A DNA stretch of 64,000 bases, from positions 12,501 through 76,500 of the forward strand of contig JAODTK010001355.1 in the NCBI GenBank assembly GCA_026419785.1. The letters are read 5' to 3'. The DNA is from Sclerodactyla briareus. Its lineage: Eukaryota; Echinodermata; Holothuroidea; Dendrochirotida; Sclerodactylidae. Positions 25,701 to 37,041 of the stretch are shown in pieces. The translations under genes were made by a program, and so were the position numbers. Position 1 is the first letter of the stretch; each line of letters opens with the position of its first letter. The notes below the pieces were generated by a model. The model was not told where the DNA came from, ran no database searches, and worked only from the letters and a program-made list of their open reading frames with translations.

Positions 25701-27790
25701 ACGTGTGCGTGTGTGACGGGACCAATGCAAAATTTCTGCGAGGGTGTCAAATCACAAGGTAATCGGGAATATCAACTATCATCATCTTAACACAAGACTA
25801 TGGGTGCTGTCACTGGAATGCCGATTGGAAAAAATAGAAACTTCACTGGTCAGGGAACAACATTAGCCCCAGGTAGGAAAATCCCCCCCCCCCCCCATAC
25901 AACCTAGCGTGTACTAGCCTATTGTGCTCTCAATTTTGGCATTCTTGCAGCCCAGAGCTTGGTCACATTAAGGCCCCTACCATTATATACAATCTAGAGT
26001 AAACAAATTCAGTCACCAAGCAGGTTAATCTCTTGCTTGTTCATTCACCTAGTCAAAACTAACAATTTTTTTGATTTCGCAAATGAAAAAGTTCCATGAA
26101 AGGCTTCTGGTAAGGATAGCAGATCAATGTTTTTTCACTTCTGTAGCAGCTGCAGATATGTCTTGTTGGTGGACAAAGCAGCAATGATCTCAGGTACCTG
26201 GGGTTGGGGGAGGGGGGGGGGGGGGGAAAACAAAAAATGGACCAAACTTTGATTAAACAAAATCAGATTCCTTGAAAGTTGCCACTAGGGCACTAGGAAA
26301 ACATACACCATACAGTCAAATATGTTCTGATAGGTACAATATTCCTTCATCAAGCCAAATGCCAACTGATTGGAACTACACAAATTCCATTGATATTAGT
26401 GCATAATGTCTGGTCTCACAGCCCTTATGAGAAGTCACCCAGAAGGTGTCAAAATGAGAGAGATGAGAGGTGGCGTGGGGAGGGACCAGGGATGATGGGG
26501 GGGGGGGGTATACATTTTCGTAGCTAATTTATGTATAGCTATTTTTGGAATTCTCGATGTTCATGTTTTTTTCATGAATTGACCATAGAGTGGCATCCGC
26601 TGTTGTGCCCTCTGTTTTTGCTTCTTCTTTGTCACTGCCCACAAATTGTGTGGCCGATAACATAGGTTGTAGAATCTCCTATGGAAAAAAGGGGAGTCAT
26701 GCATGAACAGTGTTGATGTGCCGTCAGTTAACCAAATGCATGCAGACTTGGTTTTTAAAATGTATGATGCACCAATTTCGTTTGTAGACAAGCCTGGAGT
26801 TCACCTCAGCCTGGGATTGCAGGGACCACCGATATCACACACCCTACTCGAGCTGGGGAGGGAGTGTGAAATAGGCTCTTTCTCAAATGCTTGCAGGGTC
26901 TAGTTAAGGGGTGGGGTACAGAACAACCCGTTCCCTAATGTTCAGTATGAAACTTAGTAAATTCAATCCAAGTCGCCACTAGGATGTCCTTTAAAGGATT
27001 TTGAGGACGCTTAGAGCGAAACTCTGTTCATCAATGTTCAGTGTGAACTTTTAAAAAATACCTTAAATCTCTGTGGTGCTCGTGAGGAAAGGACCAAAAC
27101 TGTTAAAAAGTGTGGAAAAAAAGGGAGTGTTCGAAAGCGATCCAAGGGGAATGAAGTCTGGGCATCCGCGCCTTCTTTCGTAACACCATTTCCATAGAGG
27201 AATCAGACAAGACTACAAAACCTTGTTACCCATTAAGTGAGACTACACGATTGCATGGAATTGTAATGGCACTGAATTGTACAGGCAAATTCTGATAGAT
27301 TAGACGGCTGCTAATGGACCTGGGTATTAAGGAATTAACAAATCCAGCTACCTTCCAAGTATTTTAGTCCTTGCCAGTGAGGCTGATTGTGTTGGACAAC
27401 TATCTCATTGATGCCATTGCTATACAACCAAAACCTACAAGACCAAGAACAGACCCTGTGTGTACCAGGAAGTATAGGTGACCAATCAGGACCTTTTTTC
27501 TTTCTCTTCACCTAAACATGCTGAAGTTTTGTCATGAATCCATCACTATATCACTATCATTCCCGGTGGAATTTTTTTCAGGGATTGGTAGATGAAACAT
27601 AATACTGTCTACAATCACAAAACTTTTCAAGATGTCATGGTATGGACGGAAGGGGTGGGGGATGGCAGAGGATTGAGATTGATGTTGTTGAATTTTTAGT
27701 TTTACTAAAACTCCCATCCCAGCTATACCTGTACTGCAACTAATAACAATTTATTAGGTTGAGAAAGTTTGCTTTTCCTCGGTGTAGCTT
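22770..27790. other. no exon recognised; many G/C homopolymers
   Basis: Contains G or C runs near 22,968, 23,112, 25,557, 25,638, 25,885, 26,210 and 26,500. A degenerate duplicated segment (about 24,425-24,500 and 24,545-24,630) shares TTTCCCCTCAGATATTTTTGC and CTTCCCCTCAAAATATTTTT. If the LRP5/6 gene is complete, its last exons are in this interval or further left. Confidence 0.4.
25557..25656. repeat. poly-G / poly-C inverted pair
   Basis: A run of about 18 G is followed after about 63 bp by a run of about 19 C on the same strand, so the two runs can pair into a long hairpin. Each alone could also fold as a G-quadruplex or i-motif. Confidence 0.85.
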
Positions 27791-27792
27791 AC

Positions 27793-27940
27793 CGCAATCG
27801 AGTTCAACCCGAAGCGTCCTTGGCATTCAACGGACCATCACACCCCACGTTGATGATGCAGCATCTCACCGCACCACACTCAAACTGGTCAGCATTACAG
27901 ACAGACACCATCTACAATGCCCGGAGAGGACAGACCCACT
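27793..27940 (-). CDS. Lrp5/6: LRP5/6 exon: LDL-receptor class A repeats
   Basis: It begins after CTACATCTCAG. The first part (SGHC, then DGVC in a neighbouring frame) looks like the end of one class A repeat (family: ASGQCIDGxLRC). It is followed by a nearly complete repeat, VCNADQFECGAVRCCIINVG, CDGPLNAKDAS and, after a one-base shift, ELDC before the donor CG|GTAAGC. Human LRP6 repeat 3 has the same frame of residues (LCxIDQFRCANGQCI...CDHNVDCSDKSDELDC). Class A repeats bind calcium through the acidic residues of the DxSDE motif, here partly lost to the shift. The first class A repeat was not found between this exon and EGF4. Confidence 0.82.
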
Positions 27941-29810
27941 GAGATGTAGAGGCATGATGATGTTCATCTCCAATGCGCATGTCCAATCTCCAGGACACTA
28001 TGTAGGTTGAGTTACCGTACCTCTAGATGGCCAATGCTCATATATCATATGAAAGCATTTCTGACTGCACATTGTTCATTTGGTCTTTAGGGGAAGTCAA
28101 AGAAAAGTATCTTAGGCTATGTGTAACATTTTTTGTTATCTTATTATTCCAATGACTTTAATGAAGAAACCAAAGGAAGTTATGTTGTTCCCTGAAGAAG
28201 GTTATTTCTTGATTTAGTTTTGACACAATCGTCCGTATAACATGGTTCTGTCCCCTGCTTTTATTATTTCAAGCATTCATGTACTTCAAAGTTTTTTTCA
28301 ATTACTTTCTCAATTGAAATTGGATCCTGCCGCTATGCTCACATTTTCTTGATGAACTTGCACCCTCTTATATCCGGCATAATGATCATTATTGATCATT
28401 TGCATACACATAAGGTTTGGAGGATCCAATGAATGCAAACTTGCTCAGTCCATTCTATGGGTCACCAGGAAGGCACTATTACCCTCAAATCATCACCATG
28501 GCCATGGTCAACGACACCACCCTGACATTGCTCCATCGTCTCCTAGCCCATGTTCTTAGGACAGCGGCACTAGACACGTTACACCCCTGACCATGCAGAA
28601 TGGGAGCAACCGCCTCACCGTTCAAGGGAATCCATCTGAGGGGGATCATGGACGAAACATTCAAATTATCAGGCTGATCTTTGTTTACAAGCTAGGAAGC
28701 CACCAATGCAGTAGGGTTTTTTGATTCATTCTCAGGGATCACACTGACCAGTGTATCTCTCCCTAGCCCCATCACCCCCCACTCACCCTGGTCAAGTGTG
28801 ATGCTCATTTAGGATGTACCAGTATCATGCTACCCTCAGTAAATGTCCATTCCTGGACTGACATTGGATTTCTTGAAAAAATAACAGTAATCTGAAGAAT
28901 CTAGTTTCATTCTCAATTGATATTAGTTGAGCGTTTCATCTGGTGGTTTGAATAATCCACATCATTCTTGTTTATCTGGAAGCGTGATGTTGCATTCACA
29001 CACATCAATATTGGGCATGACATCTTGCACTAAAACAATGTAAACTTCCCTGAATCTATTTCTTGAACAGCCAGCTATCTTTTCCTCTTCTCAAATTTTC
29101 AGAAGAATTGAAGCAATTACCTGATTTGCGCCACTCCGATCATTGGGGAGAATCTGTTTTTGTCAATCTCTCCACCCCAGTATTAATGATTCTGACCCAT
29201 ATGGCAGTCCTTACCGTTCAGTTCTCCATACACTGTTTGATGTCCGTTACAAACGACCATGTGCTCTCTAACAACACCCACCTCCACCTTGCCCCGTCCG
29301 TACATAATCCTCATCCAGATGGTATTGGTGTCCTTCTCTCCCCAGTAGACTCACCTCCGAAGACTGTCATCCCAGAGACTGTTCCGACGAGTTCATCATT
29401 CGCCACTGCTGTTCCACAATGGAAATCTAAGAATGAGAAAGCTGGGGTTTTTAACTATACTACTACATGACTGTCGGTCTCTGGAAACTTGCTGGCCTTG
29501 AACGATAGGTACACTTTTATGATGCCCATTTGCCGCGACGTGAGGACATTCCTGGTGAAATGCCCCATTTCTGTACTGATGTACGGATGCTCTCCAGGAA
29601 TTATTGAAGAATTTGAACCACTATCATACAAAAGGATACTAACCATAGTCAAGCTATTCCGCAGTTCCCATCTGGCATTTTTATCGATGTATTTGCATCA
29701 CAAAATTTGGGGGCCAGCAGAATTCTGATGTATTTGCCATCCCACAAAATTGTGGGCCTTGCGAATTTCTGAGAATTCAGCTCGTTCAAAACCTTGCAGT
29801 TGAAGCTTAC
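27941..29810. other. LRP5/6 intron(s)
   Basis: Lies between the class A repeat exon and the EGF4 exon. The first class A repeat should be encoded here, but no C-x-C-D-G...SDE pattern could be read on the minus strand. The 135-residue plus-strand frame at 29,063-29,470 has no recognised domain. Confidence 0.4.
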
Positions 29811-29966
29811 AATTGATGTAGCCAGCAGGCAGTTTGCAGTGGCTAGAGTCTGGACTCTTCGCTTCAGGGCCAGGGGCGACTGCGATCCTTCAAGAGTGAC
29901 TCTTACAACCAAGGAGTCGTTGGGATCGACAGATGGGAGGGGGTATATGGGTCAAGAACTGCCCTC
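29811..29966 (-). CDS. Lrp5/6: LRP5/6 exon: end of propeller 4 and EGF4 (tentative)
   Basis: It lies between a CACAACAG acceptor and an ATT|GTAAGC donor. One frame reads GQFLTHIPPP (family: AQLSDIHAV, the end of propeller 4), then GCKSHS, a stop where a cysteine is expected, then APGPEAKSP and HCKLPAGYIN. This fits a damaged EGF repeat of the form GGCSHxC...P...C.CPxGY. Its position between propeller 4 and the LDLa exon is right for EGF4. The alignment is short and needs an indel, so I hold it loosely. The 168-residue plus-strand frame here is antisense. Confidence 0.55.
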
Positions 29967-30414
29967 CTGTTGTGACATCGAAGTCCGATCGTTGCAGTTA
30001 CTACTGTACTCTGTTATCACCAGCATTGTTCCTCTTACCCACTTGTGCTACAAATTATCTCTGGGTGATCACAGACCAACTTTATGTCATCTGAGGAGGA
30101 GTTTGTCATACCCCCTTACTAAACCTACCCTGATTTTGTTTTCTGTCCGGTTATACTTGCCGAGCAGAGGATCAACCTATCAGGCCCAGAAAGGATGCAG
30201 ACTTGGATACTGCCATCACCAATTGGTCAGCTGCGTATACCTCACTAGGTACACAGAATATGTCAATGCCCTCTTTTGGCGGTACCTATTGGGGGAATAG
30301 GGGTAATCTCAGCAGCAGACGGCAACTGAAAAATTGCCGCCCCCTCGTCAGTCCCTGCTCCAATCCCTTTTGCGATCATCCATCGGAAAGCAAGCAGGTG
30401 CCATTTTTAATTCT

Positions 30415-30496
30415 TGGCATGACCCTACAGGAATCGAACCCCGGTCTATAACCAGGGGCAGGCGACGCTCACCAACTGTGCCACCCTTGTAGTCAT
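30415..30496 (-). repeat. tRNA-derived SINE head
   Basis: On the minus strand GGGTGGCACAGTTGGTGAGC contains a perfect RNA polymerase III A box (TGGCACAGTTGG). About 35 bases later GGGGTTCGATTCCTG gives a B box (GGTTCGATTCC). The spacing and the CCTGCCCCTGGTTATAGACC middle are tRNA-like. The seven bases before the A box and those after the T-arm do not pair, so it is not a functional tRNA but the promoter head of a SINE. The body should extend to lower coordinates; its 3' end was not defined. Confidence 0.75.
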
Positions 30497-30499
30497 TCC

Positions 30500-32030
30500 C
30501 CTGCTTGTTAACAAGGGGATGATATCAGTCTTCCACATCACTTCACTTCAGCCGACAATAGGGGTGGAGGATTGTTTCTATGGCAAATACTTCCGTCCAG
30601 GGATCGATGTGGCCCCCCCTGCCAATTACATCGCCTATTGCAGGACAAGTGCATGGACGAAATCACCACACAGATGGACAGGACAGTTTAAATAGATAGG
30701 TAACCCATTCGAGTGGAGCTTTTGTGTTCCCATACCTTGAAGGTACTTCCTGTGGGGAATGTGGTCTGTTTTCGTAACACCGTCATAGACTCTCAGCACA
30801 ATTCATCAGCTCGGCAGTACGGTATTCTCTGTTGAATGAAACAAGAAATGAACAGATAGGCGGCAAGAAGAAAATTTGATCAATGATAACATGACATAAT
30901 GTCGACCATATATTAGCAAGAAGAACATCAATTAGTGCACCATGTTTGCCACAGCCTAGGTGGACTACTATGGTGTAGCATCAGATTTTATCATCAGTTT
31001 TGGTTGTAACAAAAAACCAAATAATTTAATTCCAGATTGAGCTTTACCAACCTTTCAATCGATGGTCAACTGGAAGCACAGTTTTAAATTACCTGTTGTG
31101 CGCCACACATATTGTTGCTTCAAGTTTCGGAAAGTGGGATAGCGCTGTTAGTATGTAACTGCATATGGATGAATACATTAGTTACGTACTGAATTAGTGT
31201 GTCCGCTTTTTATGCGGTTCTAGGATGGAGTGTCTGCGACGGGACGGCTGGGAACATCTCGAAATCACCTTGAATCATCATTTTGAAAATTGATCGATCT
31301 ATAATATACACACCCTACTTGACTTTTTGAGTGCGTTTCCTCTGTATTTTGATATTTGGAATCTTCGAAAAATATTGACGAATACTATTAAGTGTCCGTC
31401 ACTGCCAGAGACCATTATACTCGAGAAAGTAACATCCCAGGCCATCCAATTCACCTCCCCATGCTCTTTACAATGATGGTTGGTATTATGTGGAAAGAGA
31501 TTGATTATCAGTAATAAATAAATATAACCACTCAGGAGTTGATTGACACCCACCAACTGAATTTCAACAATTCAACATTTCAACAGTCAATAAAGAGGAT
31601 AATTTGTGACCGAAAATGCATTGCTTGCTTTTAGAAAACAATGGGAGAGTCCCAGAGCCATACAAGAAATTTGCCAATTCACATTATAATTCAAACGATC
31701 CCCTCCCCCGGGAAATAACCTAGTAGACCCCCCAGGACCAAGTCTCAGTTGGCGTAGGCAGAGGTTTTTTTGGGGGGTTATTCTTGCTCTTTTGACTGGT
31801 AAATCTTTAACACAAAAAACTAACTTTTCAACTGTTCAGGAGAACCTTTATAGCTGTTTGTTTCTACAAATTTTGCTGCAAAGTGGTGTCTAGGGCTCAG
31901 ACCTTACATTTATTGCCAATAGGGAGGTGAGGATACTAGATGAACGCACACTCCCCTTGGGGTACCAACTCAACCCCCCCAGAACAAATCTCTGAGTAGG
32001 CAGTTTTTTTTTTTTTTTTGTTTATCTAGA
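30500..32030. other. LRP5/6 intron
   Basis: Contains a G-rich/C-rich element fragment around 31,700-32,020 (CCCCCCAGGACCAAG, CAACCCCCCCAGAAC, a T run at about 32,006-32,019). No exon was found. Confidence 0.4.
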
Positions 32031-32038
32031 TGTCTTAC

Positions 32039-32222
32039 CCTCACCATTGCAGACTCGATCCCTGGGTGACTGGTCCATCCAGAGAAAGCCTTCCGACCGG
32101 TTCATCAAGGGTGAAGGCCAGCGGTGGCCAAACAGCCTGTACTTATGAACCTGTACTTCATATCCAGCGAGCACTCATTAATCTTATGAGCCTTCAACTT
32201 GGCATCCGTCCAGAAGATACGA
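32039..32222 (-). CDS. Lrp5/6: LRP5/6 exon: propeller 4, blades 4-5
   Basis: It starts after TTCTCAATTGCAG with RIFWTDAKLKAHKINECSLD and MKYRFISTG, LATAGLHP. After a one-base shift it reads GFLWMDQSPRDRV and ends at a donor (GG|GTAAGA; an alternative GTGAGG lies six bases earlier). The family sequence is [55 protein letters not shown]. It follows on from the end of the 34.1-kb exon (DPxxG-type boundary) across an intron filled by the 46-bp satellite. Confidence 0.82.
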
Positions 32223-32774
32223 CTGCAATTGAGAATATCGACGATGTGACATTTTGGAATCGACATCTACCAGAAAAGTGTTCCCCCCTAAGATTTTTTG
32301 GGGAAAGGTGAAAAATTTGGGGAGAAGGAAAAATGATAGAGAAAAGGGGGAAAAAAACAATGAGAGATGACACCGAAAAAGAAGTTGGAATGAAGAAAAT
32401 GATCCCAGGGAAAGGGGCTGTTCCATGTGACTGATAACAGCAAGAATCCCTACTTATCTTGTCAACATTTACATGTGATTGTGTGCACACCGAAAGAGAC
32501 CTCATTGCCCCAACCGCAACTCAACTTACAATCAAGACTTTGCAGTCCAGATGCTTACGTACCTGGAAGGCACCCGCTGCAATCCACCTGCCCGCGTCCA
32601 AGCAACCTAGCTCCCTCCAGGCAAACGACCAGTCCACTTGCTCCCTTACAGGCCAAGGCCTCTAATGACCTTGAGGAGTCATGAAGCAGAGTCATTAATT
32701 ACCTGCCAGGTAAAACCAATGACTCGGTGACTTCAACATTCTTGCCAAACACCTGGACGGATTCCCGTGCCCAA

Positions 32775-33872
32775 CGATTGGTAAGCCCTCAACTAATTGG
32801 TTCACTTCAAGCCCAAGATGGATAAGGCCTCTCAACTAATGGTTCACTTGCAGCCCCAACAGATTGGATATAGGCCTCTCAACTATTGGTTCATTCAAGC
32901 CCCAACAGATTGGATATAGGCCTCTCAACTAATTGGTTCACCGAAGCCCCAACAGATTGGATAAGTTTCTAACTAATTGGTTCACTTCAAAACCCCAACA
33001 GATTGGATAAGCCTCCAACTATTGTTCACTTGCAAGCCCCAACAGATTGGATATAGGCCTCTCAACTAATGGGCACTTCAAGCCCCAACAGATGTGGATA
33101 TAGGCTCTAACTAAATTGGTTCACTTCAAGCCCCAACAGATTGGATATAGGCATCTCAATAATTGGTCACTGGAAGCCACAACAGATTGGATAAGTCTCT
33201 CAACTAATGGTTCACTTCAAGCCCCAACAGAGGAAAGTCTCTCAACTAATGGGTCACTTAAGCCCAACAGATTGGATAAGTCTCTCAAATGGAGTTTCAC
33301 TTGAAGCCCCAAGATTGGATAGTCTCTCAACTAATTGGTTCACTTCAAGGCCAACAGAGGGATAAGTTCTCAACCTAATTGTTGCACTTGAAGCCCCAAA
33401 GATTGGCTAGGCCTCCACAAATGGTCACTCTAAGTCCCAACAGATTGGTAGGATCTCAACTAATTGGTTCACTTGAAGCCCTAACAGATTGGGTAGGCCT
33501 CTAACTTGGTTCACTTGCAGCCCCAACAGATTGGATAGGCCTCTCAACTAAGTGGTTCACTTGAAGCCCCAACAGATGGGGGAGGCCTCTAAATGATGGT
33601 TCACTTGCAGCCCCAACAGGGGACTGGATAGGCGTCTCACTAATGGTTCCCTTGAAGCCCCAACCAGACGATATAGGCCTCTCAAACTTAATTGGTTTCA
33701 TGAAGCCCCAACAGATTGGATAGGCTTCTCAACTAATTGGTTCACTTCAAGCCAAACAGTTGGATAGCCTCTCAACTATTGAGTTCAAGTCAAGCCCCAA
33801 CAGATTGGATAATTCTCCAACTAATTGTTCATTGAAGGCCCCAACAGATGGGTAGGCCTCTCAACTAATTGT
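32775..33872. repeat. 46-bp satellite, about 24 copies
   Basis: The unit is CTCTCAACTAATTGGTTCAC, TTCAAGCCCCAACAGATTGG, ATAGGC, repeated head to tail for about 1.1 kb. Individual units differ by one- or two-base deletions and by the TTCAAG/TTGAAG/TTGCAG variant. It fills most of the intron between the propeller-4 exons at 34.1 and 32.1 kb. Confidence 0.95.
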
Positions 33873-33967
33873 CCCAAGGGCCATCAACCAGCGGATCCAG
33901 GTAACTAGCAAGGATGCAGCATCAACCATAAAGTCTTTTGGAAACCACTGACTCCACCGGATGAAAC

Positions 33968-34328
33968 CCCGCAGCCGGTAAATCACAACTCTTACATAAT
34001 ACAGCTCTGCCAACCGAGCTGGTTTGTTTCCATATATGACATGCCCATCGAAGCGGACACGCACCATAGACGGCGTGGAAAGGCCAAGGAAATACTAAAA
34101 AATTAGAACAAGTTACGTTTTTCTGGCATCAAGCCGAGGTGCCTCGGCGTTCTATCAATCTCTTGAAGTACGCCAGAGACATTCTTGGACTCTAGGTGGA
34201 CGAATGCAATGATGTCACTGGTCCCTCCACCGGGGGGGAAAAGATGAGAAACCTGCGGTAGGGATCGATGGACAATGTCGAAGGGAGTGAAGTCAGGAAT
34301 ATCAGGGAATGAATCTAGGAAAACCCTG
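33968..34328 (-). CDS. Lrp5/6: LRP5/6 exon: propeller 4, blades 2-3 (weak)
   Basis: After a strong acceptor (TTTTTTCTCCTCCAG) the frame gives FPDIPDFTPFDIVHRSLPQ, TSDIIAFVHLESKNVSGVLQ and EIDRTPRHLGLMPEK. This resembles LEIQPYDLSIDIYSR...[35 protein letters not shown] of LRP6. A second frame continues with PSMVRVRFDG and YYVRVVIYRLRG (family: SPKIERAALDG ... PIALALDSRLG). I first considered two exons, but the gap would be only 22 bp, so one exon with a frameshift is more likely. The YWTD cores are not recognisable. The 3' border (GG|GTTTCA) is tentative, and a 46-bp satellite starts about 100 bp further on. Confidence 0.5.
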
Positions 34329-34409
34329 CTGGAGGAGAAAAAATGTAGAGAGATAGTGGAGATGATTATTAATATCAATGAAGACATGATACGAATATGG
34401 CGCATGGAG

Positions 34410-34634
34410 CAGTATGAAGTATGCAGTTCAGCAGGACTAGTATGAAGTATGCAGTTCAGCATGAATAGTAGGAAGTATGCAGTTCAGCCTGACTAGTAAG
34501 AAGTATGCAGTTCAGCATGATAGTATGAAGTATGCAGTTCAGCATACTAGTATGAAGTATGCAGTTCAGCATGGACTAGTTGCAGTATGGCGTTCAGTAT
34601 GTCTAGTATGAAGTAGGCAGTCAGGCATGAAGCA
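34410..34634. repeat. 28-bp minisatellite, about 8 copies
   Basis: The unit is AGTATGAAGTATGCAGTTCA plus GCATGACT, repeated head to tail. It lies about 80 bp upstream (in gene sense) of the acceptor of the 34.1-kb LRP5/6 exon. Copies vary by small indels. Confidence 0.93.
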
Positions 34635-34639
34635 TGAGT

Positions 34640-36870
34640 ATCAATGCAATTTTGACGATCCGTTGGCTGAAATGTGGGACACTAAAGCCAGTCCATGCTC
34701 GGTAATGGACTAGGTACTTTAGGCAAGGTCATGCATATTCAGTCCCTTTCATTAATTCCAGAATGAGAACATACGACTAATTAAAAAATAAAATTTTGGA
34801 CCGATGGGTTTCACTTTTAAAACACAAACAAGAAAAAAAACTTGAAATTCTGTCGGTCAAAACTCATCATCAAAAGTGTTTTCCCATCATCTTCTCCTGC
34901 AAGAAACTCATTTTCGGGAATACGTATGGACAACAAGACAATCTTCCAGTCCTAGGTTCGTGGAAGGGAAGCTTCAGAAAGTGGCATGAATGGGGCATGA
35001 ATGCAATTCCCCCTGCATAATTAGGACATGACAAAAAATTTCTCCACTGAAGCTACTGATTTGGGCATTTGAATTCAGATTTTTTCTTGCACCCTGGTTA
35101 ACCTGTCAAAAGTATCTGGCGGGCAAGGCCTCAGAGGGAATACACAAAATGGAATGTCATGGTTTCAGCTCTACCTGGCAGGTTCAATTTTATTTTATTT
35201 CAAACATGTAGGAGTTTGGTGGTTTACTGCGCGATCGGTGGTTTCTATTATTCACCACACTACAACTATACACAACCAACTAGTGCATGCAGACCATTGT
35301 CATGTCAAACAACATCACATATTATCCCAATAACACATAAAATCAGGTTCCTTCATATTCATTGCCTTTTATTTTTCAAGCAGCCAGGACCTGCCTCCCC
35401 CCCCTCGCATGCAGGCAGCAAACACCCTTCCCCGCCTCCCCGACACGAACAAAATTCCAGGCAGCAGTCAAAGATGTCCCAAAATGTATTCTTTGGAACC
35501 TCCACATGTTGACCCCAGTCCCCAGGCAAAGAAGAGAGGAAAGAAAAAATGTTACAGTATTTTGAAGGTCTACTCAACTAATAAAATGGTGGGTAAAAAG
35601 AGGGGTTGATTGTGGGGCGCCGAACAGCACAATTGTCACAGGAGATATCATGGTTACTCGTTCTAGTGCTCGACATTCTAAACAGAAGCTATTAGATGAG
35701 TGGAATTCAATCAAATTCCTGAACATCAAAAACATCGGATCCAGGAAAATGTTAACGGACCATACTATTGAGTTTGGCGAAATTGAACCCAGTGGAAATG
35801 GAAAATATTTGCAAATTAGGCAAATACAATGACTCTATGACCATAGCTGTACCTCAAAAGGATAAGGATGAAAGGTGGATAACATCTATCAAGTTTTGGG
35901 GAAATCCAACCTTTTGTCTCTCCGTTCTCGTGCTTTAAAATTTTCAAAAATTGCATAATTATGCAAATAGACACATAAATGACCTTCCAGGACCCGGACT
36001 TCACTTTTAAATTCTTGGGAACCATGGTAGAACACATCCACCAAAGTTTCGTGAGAATCCAAACAAACTTGAACATTCACATAAATAGCCAAATTAGACC
36101 AATTAATTAGGCATATTTTAGGACTTGAAAATCTATCAGTTCATCCACCGTCATCCAGGTCCTACTGCCAAACTACTCCCTGTAGTCACACCGGTCCTTG
36201 CGTAATAGTAACAAGCGGTGAACAAAAACTCACAAAAAATGAGCTAATTGCCCAAACTTATTAAGGGACTAGCATGCCCAAAATCTAATCAGATCATGTA
36301 CACCCAACCCCGGTCTACACACAAATTTTGGTCATAATCGCCTCACGGTTTGTGAGAATCCTGCTAAGGAGAAAGGTGACACACACACACAATATGCCCT
36401 AGTGACCACTATGTCTTCCGAATGTCATTCAGGCGGGACAAAAAGTATGCCTATGGAAAAATAATTAAAAAAAAAATAGCCAGTTTTCACTTTTTTACTG
36501 CCACTTCGGTTACAACATGGACTTTCCGGATATAGAGCCCTTCAAATTGTATTTTATCAGATGGCCAGGGTATACTTTCACCAGACTGCAGAGACCATGA
36601 GTGGCGATCAGTCAAAAACAGACAACCCACGGCAGGAGGGGGGGGGGGGGGTTTTGAGACCTGGAAAATGTTGTAATAAGTCAATGGGCTGTTTGCGAAT
36701 ATCGGGGCAGTTAGATAAAAATGATGATGTCCTCAATTTGAAATCAAAATATAGGAATAATTCCAAATAGGTCAAAATTAGGTTCTACCTCATGAAAACA
36801 GTCGAATGACTATGTGACTCTTCTAGGAAATGAAGAACCTGTCACTAAAGTTGATCAAAGTTGACAGCCT
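34640..36870. other. LRP5/6 intron
   Basis: No exon was recognised. The plus-strand frames at 35.2-35.8 kb have no identifiable domain. A dispersed repeat lies at 35,985-36,110 (listed separately). Confidence 0.4.
35985..36110. repeat. intronic dispersed repeat, copy at 36.0 kb
   Basis: Contains GAGAATCCAAACAAACTTGAACATTCACAT and CCAGGACCCGGACTTC-like words that recur at 44,690-44,840 as GGGAATCCAACAAAACTTGA and ACATTCGCATGAAATTG. Same orientation in both. Confidence 0.65.
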
Positions 36871-36879
36871 TCCACTCAC

Positions 36880-37041
36880 GTCCATGCCAAATGGGTCCCC
36901 ACACTTAATTGACCGGGTCGTGGAATCCACCCCAGTATATCAGTATCCGACTGGATCATGTCATAGTTGGATGAACTCTTCTTCAGGGAGTCGGAGTGGC
37001 AGCACGGTCTCCTGGCCCTCTGAAGAGTCGATCGGGATACG
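36880..37041 (-). CDS. Lrp5/6: LRP5/6 exon: start of propeller 4
   Basis: It begins after TTCTTCCAG and reads QRIPIDSSEGQETVLPL, then HDPVGY and TGVDSTTRSIKCGDPFGMD before the donor GAC|GTGAGT. The family start of propeller 4 is INRMVIDEQQSPDIILPI...[23 protein letters not shown], so the RxxID, the VLPL strand, the DYDP and the RSIK segment all line up. Two in-frame stops fall in the YDP...YW stretch and are explained by small indels. A plus-strand frame over the same bases is antisense and ignored. Confidence 0.8.

Noticed and set aside
27600-27695. Minus-strand NLNPLPSPTPSVHTM resembling the PPPSPxS motif of the LRP5/6 tail
   Set aside because: It lies under 200 bp from the class A exon with no transmembrane segment between them and no splice acceptor; probably coincidence.
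29794-30300. 168-residue plus-strand open frame
   Set aside because: Antisense to the likely EGF4 exon and running toward the SINE; no domain recognised.
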